Shown piece by piece: positions 25,401-34,272 of a DNA stretch of 64,000 bases. Under the pieces are notes generated by a model. It ran no database searches, was not told where the DNA came from, and worked only from the letters and a program-made list of their open reading frames with translations. Origin of the DNA: Paenibacillus nasutitermitis (GTDB lineage Bacteria > Bacillota > Bacilli > Paenibacillales > Paenibacillaceae). How positions within the stretch are numbered: position 1 is the first letter of the stretch; each line of letters starts with the position of its first letter. Both the position numbers and the translations under genes were made by a program. The DNA lies in assembly GCF_014641075.1 (NCBI RefSeq), contig NZ_BMHP01000003.1, forward strand, positions 62,001-126,000. Reading direction: 5' to 3'.

Positions 25401-26912
25401 AAAGCGGTACGGGTGAACGGAAAGCGAATCCATATAATCCAGCCCGCCTAGCTCGAACAATTGTTCCAGCCATTCATGTGGGATTCCTGCCGTTGCTCCG
25501 CCAATAACATTAAGATCAGGACGAACAGACTTAGATGCTTCATAACCTTTCTTCAATAAATTGAAGTAGACATCAGCTCTCGAAGCCGCGGGACCATTAC
25601 CTCCGAAGAAAGGAAGGTTGAATTCATTCCACATTTCTCCCGACTTCAGCTGACTGCCGAACTTACCCAATAAGGCCTTCACATAATTCGCATATGCGGT
25701 ATGAGCTTCCTCTGTGTAAGGCGTCTGACCTCCATCATAATATTTATTACTGAATGCGAAGCTGAGCAACGGATCGATACCGAATTCCTTAAAAGATTGC
25801 ATCGGTAAAGTGAATTTCGGATTAAATGAATACTGACCTTTGTTGACCTCTATTTCCGACCAATAGAAGGACTCACGTACGTTCTTCGCGCCAGCATATT
25901 TGAGAAGCGGAATCATCTCCTTGTTCCAATTGATCCCATAATGGGTCTGGACACCGAACGGAGACTCCGATACTGCTGTTAAATCAAACTCAGGAAGTAT
26001 AGCAAAGGTAGTTTCCGTCGTTCTGACCAAGTGATCAGCCAGATAAGCATCCACCTTCAGCCGATAATAACCATCTTCAGGCACCGGAACACGAAGTCGC
26101 AGCTTCCCTCCTGAGACAGATGAGACTCCAGTTAACACAGGCTCTCCCCATGCATTGGTCGCACTCCACTGAACAGAATCTCCACTCGTTAAGACGTCAA
26201 ATGCTGCTGCTTGGCTCCCTGCAAAGACGTTACCGACTTGAACCTGGGCAATCGCCAGCTCAGGAGCTTCGACCTTAACTCGAATGTCATCAAACCAGAT
26301 GGAGCCAACTGTTTTTCCCGCTTTCATCGAAGCTTTGGTTAGCTTATAGTACATTTTCTTGAGTGGACCGTGCCAAACCCCATCATTACTCCCGCTCCAC
26401 TTCGTATAATTGATCCCTGATGTAAACGAGCTTACTGTAACCTTCTGCCACTCCGTAGTTGGGTCCAGCACAATTGTCTGTTGATGATTCTGATTAGAAT
26501 TGTCGACCAGAATGAGATCGAATTTAGCTATATCTGCCGTTTTCACCCAGAAGCTAAGCTCCACAGCATCAACAGGTAGAATACGCTTGAACAAATATTT
26601 CTCTAAAGAAACATAGCTATTCGTATACGTCGAGCTGCTGCTGAAATTAAGCTGAAGCTTCCCCGAGGAGCTACCCGACTGAGAGGTCGCAGGGTCCCTG
26701 CTAAATTCACCGTTCCCTAACGCTCCACCGCTTCCAATTAAGAAATCCCAAGCCTCATCAGCGCTTTCAAAATCACCTATAGTCAGCTCAGGCATACTCG
26801 TTTGGGCATAAGCCTTGGTTACAGGGCTGCCTGGTAAAGCTGGAAATAGGAATAAAGAAACGATGAGGGTAATAACTAATAGCAGCGAAAGCGTTTTCCT
26901 GAGGCTGATCAC
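22497..26912 (-). CDS. Secreted modular glycoside hydrolase, GH39/clan-A type (1471 aa)
   Basis: An extracellular polysaccharide-degrading enzyme. A signal peptide (1-37, cut near AYAQ) leads into a carbohydrate-binding beta-sandwich (~40-215) and an Ig-like domain (~220-305). A TIM-barrel catalytic domain follows (~315-650) with probable acid/base Glu430 in MWNEFN and nucleophile Glu537 in WFSEIGW, the clan GH-A pattern seen in GH39. A CBM9/DOMON-like sugar-binding domain (~920-1105), two Ig-like modules, and two repeats related to the Fn3-like domains of bacterial chitinases complete it (~1285-1380 and ~1385-1471, each with TMNMWWG and LYENGVLI). No anchor motif is present. Start GTG at 26912 follows AAAGGAG. 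The glycan target is unknown; neighbours suggest an acidic polysaccharide. Confidence 0.82.
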   Translation of the reverse strand: MISLRKTLSLLLVITLIVSLFLFPALPGSPVTKAYAQTSMPELTIGDFESADEAWDFLIGSGGALGNGEFSRDPATSQSGSSSGKLQLNFSSSSTYTNSYVSLEKYLFKRILPVDAVELSFWVKTADIAKFDLILVDNSNQNHQQTIVLDPTTEWQKVTVSSFTSGINYTKWSGSNDGVWHGPLKKMYYKLTKASMKAGKTVGSIWFDDIRVKVEAPELAIAQVQVGNVFAGSQAAAFDVLTSGDSVQWSATNAWGEPVLTGVSSVSGGKLRLRVPVPEDGYYRLKVDAYLADHLVRTTETTFAILPEFDLTAVSESPFGVQTHYGINWNKEMIPLLKYAGAKNVRESFYWSEIEVNKGQYSFNPKFTLPMQSFKEFGIDPLLSFAFSNKYYDGGQTPYTEEAHTAYANYVKALLGKFGSQLKSGEMWNEFNLPFFGGNGPAASRADVYFNLLKKGYEASKSVRPDLNVIGGATAGIPHEWLEQLFELGGLDYMDSLSVHPYRFPSEPEGLQDEIEGLNQLVREYNDGETIPLWFSEIGWPTHLNPTGVDENTQAAYLIRAYVLSIAAGVEKIFWYNLMDTGTDKLSNEHNFGIIHNTGDVLGAYTPKPAYVALATLSRQLTGANAVNQAVADGIYHYTFDKNNEKINVLWSLEKQDVTLNVQAPLTTTDMMGRKSTYTPSEGKVYLTLTGEPLFIHGNLDSLVQSSPFSLNSNPAYTGDPVTLVLQVSDLGQQEELTARVSFHGVAQEIHVNAPGYYPVEFPGIDEVGTKIATAELFAAGTVIAGLSENVVIQYAEQVSSKHVMKDGVDVMEVTLVNERPTERHLTRIDWSIGASSGGEVYDVFIPGNSVQVVDLPLSGLPDGVLQAYQLKLYMEDGALLRSDGLVKHVPSAARVPLPFRTLERMEDLQDLKGIDLVTDVNSRISSPNGVEDFSGKLWTTYDHDYLYMYARVHDDVFSQPKQGGEIWSGDSIQFAISAGMPGENLQWYEYGMALTSQGSELYRWMAPQGIQTGAIANPNLQIIRDETEKDTIYQLALPWGELVPIVPSDGILSLSIVINENDGNGRRGYVEWGSGIGSSKQASLFKPMQLGHADTTAPVIAISGIQAGDSYTDQVAPVIAVDDLGSGVKHWNMKLNGVEWLGNSSITTSGAHTLIITAEDHAGNVASETIPFLIFDSSQLVVSDTEAPIGGKALLQATLSDRNGNPVAGQSVAFQIYGAPVGEAVTDAQGIASIQYQIPNDSSVVVAEVEATYTQNDDIFLRGSEDMGMLTLYVSASNVPGKPSLSNNNDHDTGLRDGEYLITMNMWWGENGRIFKLYENGVLIHTQAMESISASSNAQTTTVHVTGKSNGAYVYTCELINDRGTTECDPMIVNVTHAVPGMPVLSNDNWGHVGSYKVTMNMWWGTNATEYRLYENGVLIDTQTLTATSPNAQSVITQITGRATGLYEYRSELVNASGVTESAVMVVSVT

Positions 26913-26949
26913 GTAAATACAACTCCTTTAGGATGAAGTCTATTAGCAA

Positions 26950-26991
26950 GAGGACCCATTCTATTAAGCTAATTCCTTAGAATGGGTCCTC
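26950..26991 (-). terminator. Stem-loop between receptor and secreted glycosidase genes
   Basis: GAGGACCCATTCTA (26950-26963) pairs perfectly with TAGAATGGGTCCTC (26978-26991). The following T content on the leftward transcript is poor. It may be a partial terminator or an RNA-stabilising processing element, making receptor mRNA more abundant than glycosidase mRNA. Confidence 0.6.
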
Positions 26992-27020
26992 TCGTTGATG
27001 ATCACAGAGCTTATAACACC

Positions 27021-28658
27021 TTATTTCAGGAATTCCTTATTTTTCTCATACCATTCTTGTGCTAGCTTCTCAACATTCTCGCCGCCAAGTCGTTTCCATT
27101 CCTTGCGTATTTGCTCCATACCCGCTTCAGGTGTTAATGCTTTTCCACCCGTAACTACCTTCACTTCAATCTGTGTCGCAATAGGAGCAAATGTCGCAAT
27201 CAGCTGACTCACTTCTGGTAGATCTGGGCTGAATGCAATATCTCTGCGATATTCATTCTTAAGCGCAACATCCAAAGCTATGGCCTTCGATTCCGCGATT
27301 TCTTGGGAAAGTGGATCTTGAGCTGCCATTACTGTCATCCAATCGGATTTCACATTCCATTGACTCATAATTGCGTACTCCCCAGCATAGGCCACTTCCG
27401 TCCGAAACTTATCGGAATCGAGCCTTTGAGGAATTTCTCCGTTGACCAGCTTGTAATGAACATTCTCTTCACCATGCTTCAGAGGCAACCAGCCATCCTC
27501 TAACATCCAGTCAATGAATTTGAAAGCAGATTCGATTTCATCCTCTTTCATCTCACTGTTGAACGCGACCAGAATATTGGCTGGCAATTCCTGATACAGA
27601 CCATTCTTGCCATATTTGCTCTCTACTGGCTCAAGTGGAGCTAACTTAGCATCAGGTACATTCTTCTTAAGATCTGTATTCTCGTTATCCATTCTCCAGT
27701 TAGCGAAATACATGCCTGCCTTACCCGTTGTCCATAGCTGACGTGCATGCTCGAAGTTGCTGTCGGTAATATACTCTTTATCGATCAAGCCCTGGTCGAA
27801 TAAAGATTTCTGAAAGGCTAGTGAGTCAGTGTAGCGATCTAAGGTTCTGCCATACTTCATTTGACCCTCTTCTAGGTACCATTGATTCTCATTCGTGAAG
27901 AATAAAGCCCGCATGACTCCAACTGCGTTACCGTTAAATACAATCGGTACTGTATCAGCTTGACCGTTACCGTCTGGATCCTCTTCCTTGAATTTCTTAG
28001 CTACCTCGATCAACTCTTCAATTGTTGTAGGTGCCTTCAGCTGCAGCTTATCCAGCCAATCCTGCCGAATCCATATTCCTTGACCTGCAATCGAATCAAT
28101 CGCCCTCTTACTTGTAACTGCATAGATCTTACCGTTGATCGTCATTGCAGATTTCAAGTCAGGGTTCTCTTCTAAATACTTCTTGAAGGTTGTGCTGTAC
28201 TTCTCGATATATTCATCGATCGGCTGAATGGCACCCTGATTAGCCAATTGAGCGATATAGTTACGATCGTATTCCCAGATGAGATCAGGAGCACTTCCGG
28301 AAGCAATCAATGTGCTTAGCTTCTGCTGAGCTTGGCCTCGATCAACTGGAATCCATTTGACTTTAACAGGAGAGTTCTCATTGATCCACTTCGTCCAGCG
28401 GTTATCCTCATAGTTTCCTTCCTCTGTCGCCACTTGACCCCGGTCAAAAGCTGAAACGCTAATTTCTTTCTTCGGTCCTTCAGATGCGCTAGCTGAAGCT
28501 GATGAAGTCGGTGTGCTTGATCCACCAGCTTCAGGTGAAGCAGCGGGATTTTCTGAAGCTCCATTTGAACTACAAGCTGCTAATACCAGCATCATAAGTG
28601 ATAAGCTTATTGCCAGAACCGGTTTCCACACTACTTTCGAAATTCTCAATTTCTTCAT
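27021..28658 (-). CDS. Lipoprotein sugar-binding receptor of ABC importer (LplA type)
   Basis: The extracellular substrate receptor of the adjoining ABC importer. A type II signal peptide ends in the lipobox LAAC (cysteine about residue 29), followed by a long Ser/Ala/Pro-rich linker and a large two-lobed binding domain (SGSAPDLIWEYDRN, QGAIQPIDEYI, FKFIDWMLEDGWLPL). At 545 residues it belongs to the long LplA/YtcQ group that binds oligosaccharides, often products of uronide or rhamnogalacturonan breakdown. It follows the two permease genes. No ATPase gene is linked, which is normal because these systems share an MsmX-type ATPase encoded elsewhere. The ligand is probably the unsaturated oligosaccharide released outside the cell. 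Confidence 0.88.
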   Translation of the reverse strand: MKKLRISKVVWKPVLAISLSLMMLVLAACSSNGASENPAASPEAGGSSTPTSSASASASEGPKKEISVSAFDRGQVATEEGNYEDNRWTKWINENSPVKVKWIPVDRGQAQQKLSTLIASGSAPDLIWEYDRNYIAQLANQGAIQPIDEYIEKYSTTFKKYLEENPDLKSAMTINGKIYAVTSKRAIDSIAGQGIWIRQDWLDKLQLKAPTTIEELIEVAKKFKEEDPDGNGQADTVPIVFNGNAVGVMRALFFTNENQWYLEEGQMKYGRTLDRYTDSLAFQKSLFDQGLIDKEYITDSNFEHARQLWTTGKAGMYFANWRMDNENTDLKKNVPDAKLAPLEPVESKYGKNGLYQELPANILVAFNSEMKEDEIESAFKFIDWMLEDGWLPLKHGEENVHYKLVNGEIPQRLDSDKFRTEVAYAGEYAIMSQWNVKSDWMTVMAAQDPLSQEIAESKAIALDVALKNEYRRDIAFSPDLPEVSQLIATFAPIATQIEVKVVTGGKALTPEAGMEQIRKEWKRLGGENVEKLAQEWYEKNKEFLK

Positions 28659-28709
28659 CCCCTTATCGAATGGTTTATATCTATATCAAGGACATATTGT
28701 CCCATGATA

Positions 28710-29603
28710 TCATCCTTTTACGGATCCGATTAAGACCCCTTTAACAAAATGCTTCTGTAAAAATGGGTATAAGATCAATATGGGGGTAACCGTAATCACG
28801 ATAGCCGCAGCCTTGATCCCTTCTGGTGTCAGCATCACTTGATCAACACCTTCACTCCCAGAAGCATTCAGTAAGCTTTGATTCACCTGTTGAATCATTT
28901 GATAGAGCTTGAGCGTCAAGGTCTGCTTGGAACTCTTCGTAATGTATAACAGCACACTGAAATAGGAATTCCACCAGCCCACTGCATAGAACAAGGAAAG
29001 CGCGGCCATAATCGGTTTGCAGAGAGGCAGAATGATTTGACCGAGTATTCTCCAATCCCCAGCTCCATCAATTGCTGCCGATTCCTCAATTTCCTCAGGT
29101 AAGCCTTCCATGAATGTTTTCATAACGAACATATTGTAGGTACTGATCAATGCGGGCAGCCACAATGACCAATAAGTATCCATAAGCCCCAATTGTTTAA
29201 CGAGAATGAAGTTCGGGATAACTCCTGCGACGAACAGCATCGTGAAAATGATGAACATAAGCAGCATATTACGTCCTATAAGTCTTCTTCTGGATAGTGG
29301 ATATGCAGCTAATGTTGTCAATGTCATATTCATCAGCGTTCCTACAAGGGTAACGATAATCGTGTTCCACATGGCGACAAAAAGCTGACCGTCATCGAAT
29401 AGCCGTAAATATCCTTCAACATTGAATTCAACAGGCCATAACGACACCTCGCCTGATGTAATCGCTCTACTGCTGCTGAAGGAAGACACGATTACATACC
29501 AAAGCGGATATAACGCTAAGAATGAAAGGAAACCAAGAATAATATAATTAGCAGTTGTCCCTATACGAGACCATACAGAAATACCGCCTATTGGAGTATT
29601 CAT
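28710..29603 (-). CDS. ABC sugar permease, LplC/YtcP type
   Basis: A membrane permease subunit of a carbohydrate importer with six predicted helices in 297 residues. The cytoplasmic EAA loop that docks the ATPase is EESAAIDGAGDWRILGQIILP (residues ~175-195). The protein ends in FVKGVLIGSVKG, the usual C-terminus of this group. The start ATG at 29603 is preceded by AAAGGGGG and lies three bases after the stop of the partner permease, so the pair are co-translated. It functions with the receptor at 27021-28658. Confidence 0.9.
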   Translation of the reverse strand: MNTPIGGISVWSRIGTTANYIILGFLSFLALYPLWYVIVSSFSSSRAITSGEVSLWPVEFNVEGYLRLFDDGQLFVAMWNTIIVTLVGTLMNMTLTTLAAYPLSRRRLIGRNMLLMFIIFTMLFVAGVIPNFILVKQLGLMDTYWSLWLPALISTYNMFVMKTFMEGLPEEIEESAAIDGAGDWRILGQIILPLCKPIMAALSLFYAVGWWNSYFSVLLYITKSSKQTLTLKLYQMIQQVNQSLLNASGSEGVDQVMLTPEGIKAAAIVITVTPILILYPFLQKHFVKGVLIGSVKG

Positions 29604-29606
29604 CGT

Positions 29607-30581
29607 TTACCATAGCCCCCTTTCTCCGAATGCTCGGGTTAACCTATTCACACCGATGACTAGGATCAAGCCAACCGCTGATTGAAACAATCCCAAGGCT
29701 GTTGTATAGCTGTAATTCATATTTTGCAAACCTACCCTATACACGTAGGTACTGATAACATCAGCTACATCTAGTACGGACTGATTCTGGAGAATCAAGG
29801 TTTGCTCAAGTCCAACATCCATGATATTGCCCATGCGCAGAACGAGCAGGATGGCAACAGTGCTGCGGATACCGGGTAGCGTAATATGCCAGATTTGCCG
29901 CAGCTTATTCGCACCATCGATCTTGGCCGCTTCGTACAACTGAGGATCTATCGAAGCCATAGCGGCTAAATAAAGTATCGTACCCCAGCCTGCTTCCCGC
30001 CAAATGCCCGACATTGTATAGGCAACAGGCCACCACGCTGAACTCGCCATAAAGTAAATAGGCTCAATGCCGAATACCTCGAGTATGGCATTAACAACTC
30101 CCGTACTAGGTGACAGGATCGCGATGAAGATACCACCCAACACAACCCAAGAGATGAAATGGGGCAAATACAGCAGGTTCTGTATAGTTCGCTTATACCA
30201 TTCCTTGCGAACCTCATTAAGTAAGAGTGCCAATATAATCGGTACTGGGAAGCCGAAGACAAGACTATATAAGTTCAGTACTAACGTATTTCGAATAACA
30301 CGCCAGAAATCGAGACTTAAGAACAGACTTTGGAAGTGCTTGAAACCTACCCATTTACTCCCGAGTATTCCGTCCCCCAAGCGATATTCCTTGAATGCAA
30401 TGATCTCACCTGCCATTGGAGCGTATTTGAACAATAGATAAAATACGATCACAGGCAGCAGCATCAAATATAAATATCGATCCCGCTTTAATCGACTTCG
30501 GAAAGATGAGCTCCGCGTCTTTGTTCTTATCGAATTGGAATGGGCAAGCGCCGTATCGAATCCAGATCTTCTATCCTTCAT
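29607..30581 (-). CDS. ABC sugar permease, LplB/YteP type
   Basis: The second permease subunit of the oligosaccharide importer. It has six helices, an N-terminal basic stretch, the segment FKYAPMAGEIIAFKEYRLG typical of LplB proteins and the EAA loop YEAAKIDGANKLRQIWHITLP. The start is set at the ATG at 30581 because AAAGGGTG lies just before it and homologous proteins begin there. The frame stays open further upstream to 30707 without coding character. About 170 bases separate it from the membrane sensor gene, with that gene's terminator in between. The transporter genes may therefore have their own promoter, possibly activated by that sensor. Confidence 0.88.
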   Translation of the reverse strand: MKDRRSGFDTALAHSNSIRTKTRSSSFRSRLKRDRYLYLMLLPVIVFYLLFKYAPMAGEIIAFKEYRLGDGILGSKWVGFKHFQSLFLSLDFWRVIRNTLVLNLYSLVFGFPVPIILALLLNEVRKEWYKRTIQNLLYLPHFISWVVLGGIFIAILSPSTGVVNAILEVFGIEPIYFMASSAWWPVAYTMSGIWREAGWGTILYLAAMASIDPQLYEAAKIDGANKLRQIWHITLPGIRSTVAILLVLRMGNIMDVGLEQTLILQNQSVLDVADVISTYVYRVGLQNMNYSYTTALGLFQSAVGLILVIGVNRLTRAFGERGLW

Positions 30582-30792
30582 TTGATTCACCCTTTCGTTG
30601 ATGAAAGCCCAAGTCTGCGGGCAATTCGTATCGTACCGCGAAGGCGAAATAAATGAATATAGACACGTTCTGAACACCATGACTATTCTTGCAAAATGTA
30701 CGGTCACAATTCTTGTGCGGAGTGCACTTTCTTATGATTACATTTGAACATCCTTAGAGTGGCGCGGGTTTTGAGCTGTACGTCTATAGACA

Positions 30793-30851
30793 ATAAAAAG
30801 AGACATACACATGAATATCCTCCATAGTTAAGAGGATTCCTGTATATGTCT
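30793..30851 (-). terminator. Terminator of the membrane AraC sensor gene
   Basis: Read leftward, AGACATATACAGGAATCCTC pairs with GAGGATATTCATGTGTATGTCT with few mismatches and is followed by CTTTTTATTG. It lies about 30 bases after the sensor gene stop, and separates it from the permease genes. Confidence 0.75.
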
Positions 30852-30879
30852 CCTGAACGAATGACGTTATCTTGTATAG

Positions 30880-33195
30880 TTAATCTGCGTTGTCAGCTTG
30901 TGACTTGTCCGCCCACTTCCGATACTCGAGCGGAGTCATCCCCGTGTATTTCTTAAATGTCCGTAGAAAGCTGCGTGTATTCACATATCCAACCGCTCCC
31001 GCAATCTCATTCACTTTCCGATTCTTACCCGTGATCAGCTTCTGAGCAGCGCTAATTCGGATGCTAATTAAATAATCTATAAAATTGCTTTCCGTATATT
31101 CCTTAAACTGCTTGCTGATATAAGTAGGGCTCAAATGGAATTCCTGAGCGAGCCGATCTAAGGAAAGATCATTCTCTTGAAAATGCTCTCCGATATACAT
31201 GAGCATACGTTCAATCGTATCATTACTTCCCCTCTGAACTCGTCTATCGTTGATCTTGGCAGCCATCTCCTCGAGGAAGGAGAATACGATTGTCTCCATC
31301 ACCTTTAAGCTCTCACTACGACTGATCAGCTCATATTGACTATCCAGCTGACTCATCGATTCCTTCAGGTCAATCCCTATAGAACCAACCGCTTGTACTG
31401 ATTTCATAATGAGATCGAAGGACAGTTGGCGGATTAACTCAGGTGGCAGATTACTGTCTAAGGCTTCGCGGAACGTTTCATTTATATATTCCTTCAATTT
31501 AACTATATCGGTCTGCTTCAACGCATCGGTAATTCGATCAGCTGTACGAATGAGTCGGTAATATTCCTGACTATCGAGTGGCTGTAGGTCCTCAATGGAA
31601 ATAACTGAATGTTGACCGAATACCATCTTATAATGGAGCGCCTTCTGCGATTCATCATACGATTGGGGAATATCCTTCATCTCGCTGCAGCCACGACCTA
31701 CTCCAACAGTCACAATGAGATCGAATTGCTTCTTCATCACATCGAGGATCAGCTCCAGAATCGCCAGCGCACGCAGGTGATTCAGCTCCGCATCCCCTTC
31801 TGCGAAGCTAAAGATCACAGCCGCCCGACCTTCGCCTAAGTCGATTGCAGCCCCCGCGTTCTCTAGATTGATTAGCTCTTCTGCCACATTACAGAACGCA
31901 TACGTGTACAATGTCTCATCTTTAGCTCTTAAATCTACTCCTTCTTTACTGATCTCTGCCGTACAGACAAGGAATCGATCTGGGTATAAGTGAACACCCA
32001 CAGATTCCAGATGATGAAGCACAGCCTGATAATCAGTGCGATAGCCGACAAGCATATCCATCATGATTCTCCACTTCAGTACCGGCCTCGAGTCCCGCAC
32101 ATGCTGCTGAAGATGCTCTCGATCAAGCACAAGCTGGTCGAATACCTTCTCTAGATAAGTAAGCCCCGCATCTGTTCGCTCTTGCGTCTGATTGAGCTTA
32201 TATGTACCCGACATTTTACCCACCAATCGATCCAGCGGCTTGAAGGTCCAGCGGTTCACATAGAATAGTACGATCAATGCCAGCAGAACCATTCCCGCTG
32301 CGAATGCAATCAATAGATTACGTGTAACCTTGATTGGCTTATACATTTGTGACTCTGGCAGAATACTAATCAATTTCCAACCCGTATAATCCGAATCGCG
32401 GTAAAAGATCGATTGACTAACACCATTAAGCTTCCCCGTGAAGAACCCACTTCCTCTCTTGGAGAGAACACTCTTAATATGAGGGAGCTCCTTTAAATTG
32501 CGATAGATTTGCGTCTTGTCATCGTGAGTGACTACATTTCCATCACTATCGATGATAAACATATAGCCAACGTTACTGTCCTCATAGACAGCTTTGACCA
32601 TATCGTATATAACCTTTTCATTGATGTTAACAGCTACCATTCCCTTACGATAGCCGGGACTGCTGATCGTCGGATAAGACCGTACTAACGTAATGACATC
32701 CTTGTTTCCGTTACCCTCCCAAAGCTGATGGGTAGTTAACCATTTTAAATAGACTGGCATTTCCAAGTAGTCATCCAACCAATTATCAACGTCAGGGGAA
32801 TCCTTAACATACGCTTTATCCGTCAAGATGTGACCACTTACAGCTGAATAGACATAGATAGATGAGAATTGAGGATTCGTATTAATAAAATTTTTTAGCT
32901 TCGTACTTAATCCATAGAAATTACTGTATCGTTGAGCGTCATCTAAATAACTGTCGAGCATAAAATATACGAATTCAAGTTCGTCCATAAGTGTCAGCAG
33001 ATCCTTCTCCGTCTGCCGGAAGGCCACCTCAATCTTCTGATCAACTTGCTTCAATAAAGCAAGGTTTGTATCATTAAGATCACTCTCTAGCTTACCCACT
33101 GTTCCGGTGTAGGATAAACCGAAAGTCAGAGTAAAAATAACTAAGAAAACAGCCCCATAGATCAACATGACTTTATTCGACAGGCTGGATTTCAT
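30880..33195 (-). CDS. Membrane-anchored AraC-family sensor-regulator
   Basis: A one-component sensor: membrane helix at ~10-32, an extracellular Cache-like sensing domain (~35-290), a second helix (~298-320), a cytoplasmic middle region and a C-terminal AraC DNA-binding domain (LDRLAQEFHLSPTYISKQFKE and NEIAGAVGYVNTRSFLRTFK). Such proteins are abundant in Paenibacillus and sit beside Lpl-type importers and glycosidases. The ATG at 33195 has GGAGGGAGATC upstream, and its start overlaps the LacI stop by four bases (ATGA). The extracellular domain would detect a polysaccharide fragment or the loaded receptor and activate the transporter and glycosidase genes downstream. The ligand is not deducible. 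Confidence 0.9.
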   Translation of the reverse strand: MKSSLSNKVMLIYGAVFLVIFTLTFGLSYTGTVGKLESDLNDTNLALLKQVDQKIEVAFRQTEKDLLTLMDELEFVYFMLDSYLDDAQRYSNFYGLSTKLKNFINTNPQFSSIYVYSAVSGHILTDKAYVKDSPDVDNWLDDYLEMPVYLKWLTTHQLWEGNGNKDVITLVRSYPTISSPGYRKGMVAVNINEKVIYDMVKAVYEDSNVGYMFIIDSDGNVVTHDDKTQIYRNLKELPHIKSVLSKRGSGFFTGKLNGVSQSIFYRDSDYTGWKLISILPESQMYKPIKVTRNLLIAFAAGMVLLALIVLFYVNRWTFKPLDRLVGKMSGTYKLNQTQERTDAGLTYLEKVFDQLVLDREHLQQHVRDSRPVLKWRIMMDMLVGYRTDYQAVLHHLESVGVHLYPDRFLVCTAEISKEGVDLRAKDETLYTYAFCNVAEELINLENAGAAIDLGEGRAAVIFSFAEGDAELNHLRALAILELILDVMKKQFDLIVTVGVGRGCSEMKDIPQSYDESQKALHYKMVFGQHSVISIEDLQPLDSQEYYRLIRTADRITDALKQTDIVKLKEYINETFREALDSNLPPELIRQLSFDLIMKSVQAVGSIGIDLKESMSQLDSQYELISRSESLKVMETIVFSFLEEMAAKINDRRVQRGSNDTIERMLMYIGEHFQENDLSLDRLAQEFHLSPTYISKQFKEYTESNFIDYLISIRISAAQKLITGKNRKVNEIAGAVGYVNTRSFLRTFKKYTGMTPLEYRKWADKSQADNAD

Positions 33196-34223
33196 CCTGA
33201 TCTCCCTCCGAATGCATCCAAACAAGTTGATTCCCTAACGATCATATAGCTGTTAAGACGAATGGAATCCTTCTTCTGGCCGTTCATCCGCTCAAGCAGC
33301 ATATTCATCGCTGCTTCTCCAGCAGCCTGGCGCGGAAAGTGGATAACCGTCAACGGCGGCGATAGCTGCGATGACATCAAGATATCCTCACAGCCAGCGA
33401 TTGCGATATGCTGCGGCACCTTAAGACCCCATTCACGGCAAGCAGCTATACAGCCCGCAGCCATTAGATCATTCGCACACACAATAGCCGTGAAAGCTGT
33501 AGTCATCCCGTTCTCTTCTCCAAGAACACCATCAAGAACGGCTTTTGCTTGTTCGAACCTGCCCGAGCCGTCCAGCACTCCTGAGACAGATACATCCGGG
33601 CCTTCCAACCGCATCGCTTCTAGAAAAGCTTGATATCGAATCTCATAATGGAGGCTCTGCCCCCCCGCAGTCATAAAGGCAATACGGTGATGCCCCTGTT
33701 GTCTCAGGTGGGAAACCAGGTTCCGCATCGCGGGCAACCATTCAATATCTACATAAGGAATGCTTAACCTCTCGCTTCCACCCTGAGGTACAGGCTGCGT
33801 AGCGGATACGATAGGTATTTCAAGTGAATTGAAATATTCAAGAGTCTCCTGGCTGAAGGATTGACCCAACAGCAGAATTCCGTCGACCCGGCCCATCCAT
33901 AGATTCCGAAGCTCCTCCTCTTGATTAAGCTCATAGGTTTGTATGAATACGAAATATCCATGAAGCTTGGCAGTCGCTTCGATAGAGAGCAGCAATCCTG
34001 CATCGAATGGATTCCCAATGTAATGCACCAATACAGCAATCTGCTGCGATTTCTTAGTCTTCAAACTGCGTGCCATCTGATTCGGTCGATAGCCGAGCTC
34101 TTGAATGGCATCGAGCACCTTACGCCGAGTTTCTTCCTTCACAACTTTGCGGTTATTGATCACATACGAGACGACAGCTACAGAAACACCAGCTCGATCC
34201 GCTACTTCTTGCCTTGTTGCCAT
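33192..34223 (-). CDS. LacI-family repressor
   Basis: The N-terminal 55 residues are a LacI helix-turn-helix and hinge (TRQEVADRAGVSVAVVSYVI, then YRPNQMARSLK). A periplasmic-binding-type effector domain follows (GVLGEENGMTTAFTAIVCAND, IAGCEDILMSSQLSPPLTVI). The product is 343 residues, a normal length. The start has AAAGGACA upstream; the stop overlaps the membrane sensor gene. It lies second in the leftward series, behind the dioxygenase gene. A perfect 15-bp inverted repeat placed just downstream of the series promoter (35132-35165) is the obvious candidate operator. It would repress the series until an intracellular sugar binds. Confidence 0.9.
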   Translation of the reverse strand: MATRQEVADRAGVSVAVVSYVINNRKVVKEETRRKVLDAIQELGYRPNQMARSLKTKKSQQIAVLVHYIGNPFDAGLLLSIEATAKLHGYFVFIQTYELNQEEELRNLWMGRVDGILLLGQSFSQETLEYFNSLEIPIVSATQPVPQGGSERLSIPYVDIEWLPAMRNLVSHLRQQGHHRIAFMTAGGQSLHYEIRYQAFLEAMRLEGPDVSVSGVLDGSGRFEQAKAVLDGVLGEENGMTTAFTAIVCANDLMAAGCIAACREWGLKVPQHIAIAGCEDILMSSQLSPPLTVIHFPRQAAGEAAMNMLLERMNGQKKDSIRLNSYMIVRESTCLDAFGGRSG

Positions 34224-34272
34224 TGTCCTTTACTTCCCCCGTTCCAGACGTCACTAGACGTTGTTCTAAGAT

